64,000 nt of DNA from contig JAPWUD010000005.1 in NCBI GenBank assembly GCA_028275705.1, positions 1 to 64,000 on the forward strand, read 5' to 3'. This DNA comes from Desulfurococcaceae archaeon. Lineage in GTDB: Archaea; Thermoproteota; Thermoprotei_A; Sulfolobales; Desulfurococcaceae. The stretch's first letter is position 1. Each line of letters opens with the position of its first letter. The notes beneath the pieces were generated by a model that made no database searches, was not told the DNA's origin, and saw only the letters and a list, made by a program, of their open reading frames with translations. The translations under genes and the position numbers were made by a program. Positions 18,816 through 26,806 of the stretch are shown here, piece after piece.

Positions 18816-19267
18816 TTAACATGGAGAAATAAATATGAGTTTAGTTTATAAATATTTATAATTGAAACACATATTTCTCCATAATGAAATCAAAGTAGAA
18901 AAAGCAAGCTCTCTATATCAAGTTCTCTCATTGATGAATCTATATTGTTGTGACAAGCCTAGAACACATCATAAAAACACAGAGTATGCACTTGTAAAGA
19001 AACAAACCACGCAGATCTCCAGCTCCTCGGCAACTCTGCAGAAAACAGAATATTCCAAAATAGAGAGAACCACCTTGCTGATGAGTGGAGAACAATAAAT
19101 TATACAGCCAATAGGCTGCTCAGCGACAAGACCTAACTTTAAGAACTATTAGATTGAAACATCAATGTAAAAACTCGCAGGCACATTGATGTAGGATACT
19201 ACCTGACCCGATGAATGATCTCGAAAGTAATAATTTATAAGCATAGAAGAAATAAGTTTAGAGAGGA

Positions 19268-19343
19268 GCGGCGGTAGTCTAGCCTGGATTAGGACGCCGG
19301 CCTGCCACGCCGGAGATCCCGGGTTCAAATCCCGGCCGCCGCA
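19268..19343 (+). tRNA. tRNA-Gly(GCC)
   Basis: GCGGCGGTAGTCTAGCCTGGATTAGGACGCCGGCCTGCCACGCCGGAGATCCCGGGTTCAAATCCCGGCCGCCGCA; anticodon loop CTGCCAC; upstream TATA-like taatttataa at 19231. Confidence 0.96.
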
Positions 19344-19736
19344 CTAAGCCTAATGAATTCCCACAGGGCTTGGCTTTATCGTGGAACTAGAGTACTACGT
19401 AGGTCTTAGACTTAAGTTGGTATAATTTATAAATGCGGAGTCAAGTAGATGTGATGCACTAATGGACTACCTCATAAAGGAAATATTCAACTTTTAGGAT
19501 GAGAAAAGCCATTTATGAACTATGCATCCTCTTACCCACAGATTATACTCTCTGCATGAATGCATCTAAAGATTGTTAGGTGTTCGCTTAGGGGTTACTA
19601 CTTCTCTCTTTAAAATAAATAGAGCTTTTAAAAGCGCCTAGTAGAGTATAGTTCCCCCTGATCCAGGGTATTTAGATGACCTATTTGGATCAGTCCTTTG
19701 GGAGTGTGTGGAATAGTGGAAATTAAAAATGGAGTT

Positions 19737-21044
19737 TTACTTTGTTCTACTATACATCCATGACAAATAATCACTCGTGTTATTAAACCCCTTGTCTATG
19801 TAGTCTGAGAATACACGGACTACTCGGACATCGCTTCCAAGGTATGGCTTCCAGTAGTTGAGCCAGTTGTTTATCTCGGTCTCTATGTCCTTGGATACAA
19901 TGTTGCCCCATGCATCATGTGTGTAGTAGTGTCCCGCAGGATCAAGTATTACTATTTTACCACCCTGAACTGGTAATTGAACACCTGCATGTGCACCCTT
20001 CGCACCTATGATTATTACGACTTCGACGCTGTACTTCATGTCATTGTAACTCCTGATCATGGAGGCTAGGAGTATTGCCATGTCTTCACAGTCACCCATA
20101 CTGAGTTTCAATGTCTCGTTGGGGAATTGCCACATTTCATCCAAGAAATCTAAGCTTCCAAAGGGTGTACCTGGGAGCATTGGGTATAATCCATCATACC
20201 TATACTCTATGTTCTCGACAACCCAGTCGTAGAGGGCCTTTACATCTATCCAGAACTCGTTCCAGTCTGAGGTATTACTCCACCCTCCTGTGATAGAGTA
20301 TACTGTGCTTTGAACTATTGGATCTGTGGGCGTGATAAAGAGTGTAGCATTCTCGTGATTCCACCTCATGTTAACTCTATCTCTTAAAGCCTGATAGGCG
20401 TTGATGTATGCTTGGAGAGTTGCGTTAAGATCCTCAATCTGCTTACTCAATTGAGATACTTGTAGTTCATAATATGTTATGTTTCCCAGTAGCCAGGCTT
20501 GCAGTTGAACCTTCTCATCCTCAAGTATAGCTATCTGTGAGTTGAGCGTGTCTATCTTGGATTTCAGCATAGCTACTTGTGATTCATAGTATGTAATGTT
20601 CCCTTGGAGCCATGCTTGTGTCTCCCTTAGAAGGGTTTGATTACTTTGAAGCCATAATTGGAGTTGTTCAACCTGGGAACTCAACACCGCTATTTGCGAC
20701 TCATACTGTGTTTTATTCCCCTCTAACCACGAAGCGAGCTTCTCCCTCTCCATGGCCACGGAGTTAAGTAGAGTTGTGTTTCCCCAAAGCCATGATTGGA
20801 GAAGATTCTTCTCATCTTCGAGTTCAGCTACACGTGACCTCAGCATATCCATTATGTTAGCTCTAATTGCAATCTCTGATTTTAAAGCGGAATTCTCACC
20901 TCTCAATTCACTTACTTGGATGTTTAATACATATGTGTAACCAGCTAGAACTCCTATAGAAATAACAAGTAGGATTATAACTACAAGAGCTTTCACTCCA
21001 CTTAGAGAACCCATCTTAAACCCCATGAAGTAATTTAAAAACAA
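19737..21044 (-). CDS. membrane-anchored coiled-coil protein with C-terminal transglutaminase-like domain
   Basis: N-terminal TM; about five WL-x-G/S-N-x-T repeats in coiled coil; Cys/His/Asp candidates in MGDCEDMAILLASMI, GAHAGVQL, ILDPAGHYY. Confidence 0.75.
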   Translation of the reverse strand: MFLNYFMGFKMGSLSGVKALVVIILLVISIGVLAGYTYVLNIQVSELRGENSALKSEIAIRANIMDMLRSRVAELEDEKNLLQSWLWGNTTLLNSVAMEREKLASWLEGNKTQYESQIAVLSSQVEQLQLWLQSNQTLLRETQAWLQGNITYYESQVAMLKSKIDTLNSQIAILEDEKVQLQAWLLGNITYYELQVSQLSKQIEDLNATLQAYINAYQALRDRVNMRWNHENATLFITPTDPIVQSTVYSITGGWSNTSDWNEFWIDVKALYDWVVENIEYRYDGLYPMLPGTPFGSLDFLDEMWQFPNETLKLSMGDCEDMAILLASMIRSYNDMKYSVEVVIIIGAKGAHAGVQLPVQGGKIVILDPAGHYYTHDAWGNIVSKDIETEINNWLNYWKPYLGSDVRVVRVFSDYIDKGFNNTSDYLSWMYSRTK

Positions 21045-21140
21045 TTGTTTATATGTCTATGCAAGTCAACTCGTGGAATAGTAGATTGGAAAATAAAGTT
21101 GAGGGAGATTTAATTAGAGAGGAGACGCTGGTTAATATAG

Positions 21141-22004
21141 CTAGTCTTCTACTGTTGCTTTGTTGAAGGCCCACCCCGCTACTACTAGTAGTGTTATGGC
21201 TGCCGCTGCGAGTATTGCAATATCTATAGTGGGGTTCATGTATTCTAGTCCAACATTGGCTCCCGTTAGCCAGTATCTAACCGAGTGCACTGAGTAGCTT
21301 AGTGGGTTGAATTGCGCGAAAACCTTCATCCAGTCTGGCATTGTGTTGACTGGGTAGAATACTCCACTCATAAACATCAATGGCATTGTTAATAGGTTTA
21401 CTATCATTTGGAACCCCTCAATGCTCCCAAGTTTTAAAGCTATTATTACTCCGAGTGATGAGAATGCAATGGAGGTTGTAAAGAGGTAGACTAAGGCTAC
21501 TGGTATACCGATTGGATTTATCCTCGTTGTTATTGCGAAGCCGAGTAGTATTATGATCAATGATTGCAGAGTATTCACTATAGAGTCACCCACAATCCTC
21601 CCAGTTATAACGAGCCATCGTGGAGCTGGAGCAACAAGGGTCTCTTTGAGGTATCCAAATTGCTTATCCCAGATAACACTAATACCCCCTAGGAAACTAG
21701 CCATGAAGACGGTCATAGCGGCCATACCGCTAACCATGAATGTAATGTAGTCTACGCCACCGAACAATCTATTGAAGTACTCCTCAATAGTCTTAGCGAT
21801 AACATTAACTGGTATTCCAGGTATAGATGGAGAATTAATGCTACCGGGTTGGAAAACAGCACCCCAGCCCAGGCCGAGGAAGATTATCCAGATCAGTGGA
21901 TTGACAATAGTGGTTATAACCCTCGACCGTGCACTCCACCACCTCTTAACCTGCCTATAAACCATCGCGATAAATGGAGACAAATCCATAAAACTCACCT
22001 CCAC
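21141..22004 (-). CDS. ABC-2 type transporter permease
   Basis: Multi-TM, DrrB-like 'FMSGVFYPVNTMPDWMKVFAQFNPLSYSVHSVRYWL'; adjacent to ATPase. Confidence 0.92.
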   Translation of the reverse strand: MEVSFMDLSPFIAMVYRQVKRWWSARSRVITTIVNPLIWIIFLGLGWGAVFQPGSINSPSIPGIPVNVIAKTIEEYFNRLFGGVDYITFMVSGMAAMTVFMASFLGGISVIWDKQFGYLKETLVAPAPRWLVITGRIVGDSIVNTLQSLIIILLGFAITTRINPIGIPVALVYLFTTSIAFSSLGVIIALKLGSIEGFQMIVNLLTMPLMFMSGVFYPVNTMPDWMKVFAQFNPLSYSVHSVRYWLTGANVGLEYMNPTIDIAILAAAAITLLVVAGWAFNKATVED

Positions 22005-22984
22005 CTCCCACGCCTCTGCGTTAATGGATTAGACTCTAGTGAGTCTCTAAGCTCTCTCCCAGTAAGGTGTAGGAATACCTCGTTTAGAGTAGGCCTCTTA
22101 TAACTAACCTCGACTATTCTGTATCCATTAACATATATATTGCTAAGTACCTCTGGCAGGGACTTCGTAGCGTTCTCAACCAGTAACTCTAATGTGTCAA
22201 CCCCGATCTTCCTACAATCCCTAAGACTGGGTAAAACCTTGCAAATGCCCTCAGGGACTTCTCTATCAAACTTTACATATATTACATCGCTTCCAAGCAT
22301 GTTTTTTAAATCGTCTGCTGTACCCATAGCAATGATCCTCCCATGATCCATTATTGCAATTCTATCAGCTAACTCCTCTGCTTCATCCATGTAGTGTGTA
22401 GTCATGAGGATTGTCACATTATACTTCCTCCTCAACTCCCTTATATAATCCCAGATTTTTGCTCTAGATTGAGGGTCTAGGCCAATGGTTGGCTCATCTA
22501 GAACCAACATCTCGGGGTTACTCATTAAACCCCTCGCTAGTTCAAGCCTCCTCTTCATTCCACCACTAAAATACCTCACTTGCTTATTTGCATACTCCTT
22601 GAGATCAACGAACTCAAGTAGCTCAAGTATTCTCTCCTCAAGCTCCCTCCCCCTCAACCCATAGAGTCTCCCGTGTACGTAGAGGTTATCATAAGCTGTC
22701 AATTGATTGTCGAGGCTTGGGTCTTGAAATACAATACCTATTTTCTTCCTCACAATGTCAGCCTCCCTCACTACGTCATGCCCAAAGACCAATACTCTAC
22801 CCGATGTGGGCTTCAATATTGTTGCAATAATGTGTATAGTGGTTGTTTTCCCGGCTCCATTTGGTCCAAGTAGGCTAAATATCTCTCCTCTCACTATCTT
22901 GAAGCTAACACCATTAACAGCTACTACGTCTTTAAACCTCTTCACGAGGTTCTCAACGATCACGGCCTCCATACTACTCCACAC
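21995..22984 (-). CDS. ABC transporter ATP-binding protein (DrrA-like)
   Basis: Walker A LGPNGAGKTTT, signature YFSGGMKRRLELARGL, Walker B MLVLDEPTIGLDP. Confidence 0.96.
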   Translation of the reverse strand: MWSSMEAVIVENLVKRFKDVVAVNGVSFKIVRGEIFSLLGPNGAGKTTTIHIIATILKPTSGRVLVFGHDVVREADIVRKKIGIVFQDPSLDNQLTAYDNLYVHGRLYGLRGRELEERILELLEFVDLKEYANKQVRYFSGGMKRRLELARGLMSNPEMLVLDEPTIGLDPQSRAKIWDYIRELRRKYNVTILMTTHYMDEAEELADRIAIMDHGRIIAMGTADDLKNMLGSDVIYVKFDREVPEGICKVLPSLRDCRKIGVDTLELLVENATKSLPEVLSNIYVNGYRIVEVSYKRPTLNEVFLHLTGRELRDSLESNPLTQRRGRWR

Positions 22985-23435
22985 TCCTCAACTTCTCGAT
23001 TTTATCAGATAGTGTTCTCGCATCCACCGAGATCTCTTCTAGTTTATCCCTCGGTACTTTACCAATGTTTCTAAATAACCACATAATGTCTCTAACTAGC
23101 CTAGTGAAACCATATGTTTTCGCAAGCTTCATGTTGTTTGCAAACTCCTCTAGTCTCGCAAGAGCCTCCCTCCTCTCACTTAGAAACAACCTCCCCTCCT
23201 CAGTAATCGAGTAGACTTTAACCCTCCTCCCATCCTCACTCCTCACCTCTACATCAATGAAACCCATATCTGTAAGCCTCTTGAGAACAGGGTATATTGC
23301 TCCAGGGCTTGGCTTAAACCCATACATCTCCTCAAACCTCGTCATTAACGCATAGCCGTGAACAGGCCCTTTCTCGAGTTCTCGAAGTATTGCTAAAGCA
23401 ATTAATCCACGTTCCTTGAAATCAATCCTCTTCAC
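22974..23435 (-). CDS. PadR family transcriptional regulator
   Basis: LAILRELEKGPVHGYALMTRFEEMYGFKPSPGAIYPVLKRLTDMGFI. Confidence 0.93.
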   Translation of the reverse strand: MKRIDFKERGLIALAILRELEKGPVHGYALMTRFEEMYGFKPSPGAIYPVLKRLTDMGFIDVEVRSEDGRRVKVYSITEEGRLFLSERREALARLEEFANNMKLAKTYGFTRLVRDIMWLFRNIGKVPRDKLEEISVDARTLSDKIEKLRSVE

Positions 23436-23467
23436 AATATATCACCCGATATATCGATTGATATATC
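23436..23467. promoter_or_regulatory. candidate PadR operator: three ATATATC boxes at exact 12-nt spacing
   Basis: ATATATC at 23437, 23449, 23461 directly upstream of the PadR start; overlaps likely TATA box. Confidence 0.5.
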
Positions 23468-23534
23468 TAAAACCCTAATAAACCTTTCCATCCAAGAGAG
23501 GAGAGTGTAGTTAGGGGTTTAGTAGTGAGGGTAG

Positions 23535-24743
23535 TTAGCCAACAGCGTGCTTTGCGACTAAGTCGAGGATGTAGTCCACTTGCTTCCTAATCGAGGTTGG
23601 TAGTGGGGCATCTACATTCATAAACCCCCTCACGAGGACTGCCTTCGCCTCCTCCTCGGTGAAGCCCCTACTCATTAAGTAGTCTAGTTCACGCTCAGCT
23701 ATTAACCCGATAGCTGCCTCATGGCTTAGTACAGCACCCTGCTTCCTCGAGGTGATTACAGGTATAGATGATATTGATGCACTAGGTGATATTAGTAATC
23801 CAAGACACTCAATATGCCCCCTCGTATCAGACTCTAAAGCCTCTAACTCTGCACGTGTATATACAAGTGACTCGTCTCTAGCAACTACGCGTGATACGCT
23901 CTCAGCCGAGGAACCAGGCCCCTCAAGAACCGCCTTTGAGCCAATATCATAAACACCCCTACCACTAGAAGCTATAATAGATGCTAAGTAAGCCCTTGTA
24001 TTCCTCCCTAGGTAGGCTACTGGATAAGTCTGTATAGAGGCTACTGGACTATATGTTACATAGTAGCTAACATACTCACCCCCCTCCTCAACGCTTACAA
24101 CAGTTCTAGGCCTAACATGCAGCCCCTCAGCCCATGCATGTAGCATTGTAAAAGTTAACCTAGCACTCCTCGAAACGTAGAATTCTGAGATGCCAATGTG
24201 GACTCCATCTTTAACACCATGTGGTATAGCGCAGCCAGTAACTAAGTGTGCTTCAGCGCCTTCATCAACGTAGACAATGTTGTGTGTGAATTGAATAGTG
24301 TTGTTTGTTGTTATAGCTAGGCATGTGTATATAGGTATTGGAACTTTAACACCAGGCGGAACATATATAAAGTAACCCAACTCACCGCCATATAGGTAGG
24401 CGTGAGCAGTATACTTATCGCTCGCGGGGTCTAGAAGCCTCCACGCTAGGCTTCTAGCATGAGGCTTCCTAGTAAGAGCCTCCCTCGTTGGGAGAACTAA
24501 GACACTGTATTTTTCAAGAGCTTTAGCTATAGCTGTGTATAGTGCACGCTCATTTGACTGAACATAGGCTAAACCAGTAGACTCCAAGCCAACTCTAGAG
24601 GCGGCGTTTAAGACTGTGGAGTCTAATTCACCCGCCTCCTCAACCCCCGGCTCATCGATTCTATACTTGGATAAATCGATGTCCGGCCCGTAGGGTGCAG
24701 GCTTATTGATAGCGCTTAAGGCGCGTTCACGAGTAGACAACAC
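23535..24743 (-). CDS. SufB/SufD-family Fe-S scaffold component (SmsB-like)
   Basis: SufBD-like C-terminal 'LSHEAAIGLIAERELDYLMSRGFTEEEAKAVLVRGFM'. Confidence 0.9.
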   Translation of the reverse strand: MLSTRERALSAINKPAPYGPDIDLSKYRIDEPGVEEAGELDSTVLNAASRVGLESTGLAYVQSNERALYTAIAKALEKYSVLVLPTREALTRKPHARSLAWRLLDPASDKYTAHAYLYGGELGYFIYVPPGVKVPIPIYTCLAITTNNTIQFTHNIVYVDEGAEAHLVTGCAIPHGVKDGVHIGISEFYVSRSARLTFTMLHAWAEGLHVRPRTVVSVEEGGEYVSYYVTYSPVASIQTYPVAYLGRNTRAYLASIIASSGRGVYDIGSKAVLEGPGSSAESVSRVVARDESLVYTRAELEALESDTRGHIECLGLLISPSASISSIPVITSRKQGAVLSHEAAIGLIAERELDYLMSRGFTEEEAKAVLVRGFMNVDAPLPTSIRKQVDYILDLVAKHAVG

Positions 24744-25471
24744 TACACACCCCTAGAGAGCACTTCTAATCCCTTCCTAAAGCCAAACTTGAAGACTACT
24801 GGTAGTACAACGTCTGGTGATCCCGTGTATGCTATTCTACCATCTATCAATATGTGTACTTTATCAATTCTACTCAGTTTCTCCGTTATTGTACCAGTGT
24901 GTGTGACGAGTATTACTCCAGTGCCACGGGACCTTAAGCTCTCGATCACGCGTGCAATTACCTCAATACTCTCCACGTCTACACCACTATCTGGTTCATC
25001 GAGCATTGCTAATTTAGGGTCTTGCAGCATAACTAGGAATAACTCAGTCCTCTTCCTCTCCCCACCACTAAATCCAACGAATAGACTTCTATTCATAAAT
25101 GACTCTACAAGTAGTGTTTTAGCTAGAAGAGTGCAGTCGCTACAACCATACTTCTTAGCCATTGCATTAGCGACATCTCGTAGTCTAACACCCTTAATCT
25201 CGGGTGGATTCTGGTGTGCGAGGGCAATGCCTAGTTTTGCCCTCTCATAACTAGGCATATTGGTTATGTCTACTCCATTGAACAATATAGAGCCTCCGCA
25301 AACCCTAGCATTCCTTAAACCCATTATAGCTGATAATAGAGTGGATTTCCCACTACCATTAGGACCCATGACTACGTGTACTTCTCCACTATTTAAACTC
25401 AGTGAGGTGTCCTCAATAATTCTCTTATTGTCCACGCATACACTCAGCCCTAGTAGCTCTAGTAGCGGCAT
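24743..25471 (-). CDS. sufC: SufC ATPase (SmsC-like)
   Basis: MGPNGSGKSTLLSAIMG, GFSGGERKRTELFLVMLQDPKLAMLDEPDSGVDVE. Confidence 0.96.
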   Translation of the reverse strand: MPLLELLGLSVCVDNKRIIEDTSLSLNSGEVHVVMGPNGSGKSTLLSAIMGLRNARVCGGSILFNGVDITNMPSYERAKLGIALAHQNPPEIKGVRLRDVANAMAKKYGCSDCTLLAKTLLVESFMNRSLFVGFSGGERKRTELFLVMLQDPKLAMLDEPDSGVDVESIEVIARVIESLRSRGTGVILVTHTGTITEKLSRIDKVHILIDGRIAYTGSPDVVLPVVFKFGFRKGLEVLSRGV

Positions 25472-25565
25472 TGACTCACCAATAACACTGTTATTAATCC
25501 AAAGCCTAATATAGCTTCCAGTACGTCAATATAATAAAAATACCTAATACTAATCTATTACTAAT

Positions 25566-26078
25566 TTATAGAACACTCGTCCTCCTCGACTGCATAATGA
25601 CTGTTGTCTCTCCACCCTCCATGATTGATAAACCAGCCCCCTTCGCAATACCCTTCAATAATAGAGATAGCTTCCTCCTCAGCGGATCGTATTGTGGTAG
25701 AATAATGATATTATCCCCCTGCATTACAATTAATTGATTGCTTAAACCAATTAACTCGATAACCTCCACGGGGTTTAACTCGAGTTCACGGAGGGTTTTA
25801 CCAATTACTAGTCCACGCTCCAATGCAATCTCATCGCTTGCAGGCTCACTGGTTATATCCCATGGTATAATAGTGAAGCCTAGTTTTGAGAGTATTAATT
25901 CAATCCTCCTCTCCGAGAGAGCGCGGGGTGCGAAGTAACCCATCTCCTCTAGTTTTACAGACTCCTCAATGAGCCTCTTGAGGTATGATGCAATACTCAT
26001 ACCTCTACTCACAGCTATTTGCTTCAATAACTCAACATACTCTGCGTCAACACCAATAGTCTTCCTACTCTTTCTCAA
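25566..26078 (-). CDS. ribbon-helix-helix-like DNA-binding protein with extra C-terminal domain
   Basis: N-terminus RKTIGVDAEYVELLKQIAVSRGMSIASYLKRLIEESV is RHH-like. Confidence 0.6.
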   Translation of the reverse strand: MRKSRKTIGVDAEYVELLKQIAVSRGMSIASYLKRLIEESVKLEEMGYFAPRALSERRIELILSKLGFTIIPWDITSEPASDEIALERGLVIGKTLRELELNPVEVIELIGLSNQLIVMQGDNIIILPQYDPLRRKLSLLLKGIAKGAGLSIMEGGETTVIMQSRRTSVL

Positions 26079-26652
26079 AGAAACCGGTCACCCTTATTGA
26101 GACTGTATTATCCTCCCTCTTTACATCTATGATGTTCAAGTGGAAGCCCCTAGCCAAACTAACTGCAATACCCTCAGCGAGTCTGAGTGCTCTCTGGGAT
26201 TGATCCATGAAGGATACTACATACCTATATGAGCCATCACCCTCCTGTAATACATCTATGAAAGCACTAGATATTAGAGCTGAGAGTGATGCCTCGAAAA
26301 TACCCGGCGATGAGCCGTGTTTAACCCGCATAACTTCACCAAACCACATACACGTCTTCTCGACTTCACCCATTAGCTTAATGAATTCATCCTCTCCTAT
26401 TCTATCAAGGAAGTACTTGACGAAGCCCCATGGTAGTATAGCAGAGCCAGTCCTCCTCAAGTCATCTATAGCATCCGCAATGAGTAGTGCTTTTAGTATT
26501 GTTGGCTTATACTTCATGATACCGAGGTTCGCCTGCAGAATCTTCTCTATTAAGACAAGGTATGGAACACCCACCCTCTCAGAGACCTTAACAGCCTCCT
26601 CAATAATAGACTCAGGTAATGGTACAAACCTCCTCCTCTGCTCCCCCGGCAT
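26065..26652 (-). CDS. hypothetical protein, possible RHH-like N-terminus
   Basis: ORF overlaps the downstream RHH gene by 14 nt; M35 (26652) fits better downstream of TATA-like atatttaaat (26687-26696). Confidence 0.55.
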   Translation of the reverse strand: MPGEQRRRFVPLPESIIEEAVKVSERVGVPYLVLIEKILQANLGIMKYKPTILKALLIADAIDDLRRTGSAILPWGFVKYFLDRIGEDEFIKLMGEVEKTCMWFGEVMRVKHGSSPGIFEASLSALISSAFIDVLQEGDGSYRYVVSFMDQSQRALRLAEGIAVSLARGFHLNIIDVKREDNTVSIRVTGFFEKE

Positions 26653-26708
26653 TAAACCACGCCTCAAGTTATTGTATACACGTGAATATTTAAATCCGTA
26701 ATGGAGAG

Positions 26709-26752
26709 AGTGTACACAAGAGTGTACACTAGGGATACACACTTGTAGACAC
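26709..26752. promoter_or_regulatory. 12-nt-phased direct-repeat operator-like array between divergent promoters
   Basis: AGTGTACACAAG/AGTGTACACTAG (11/12 identical) plus degenerate TACAC/GACAC boxes at 36-40 and 48-52 of 26700. Confidence 0.5.
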
Positions 26753-26806
26753 AATCTTTAAAACAACACCCAGGCATTATCCAAAATACACGGGTGAGGC
26801 CTAGAC

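Noticed and set aside
19149-19230. Possible C/D box sRNA (attgatgta...cctga...cgatgaa)
   Set aside because: Boxes deviate from RUGAUGA/CUGA and no convincing D box follows; not reported as ncRNA.
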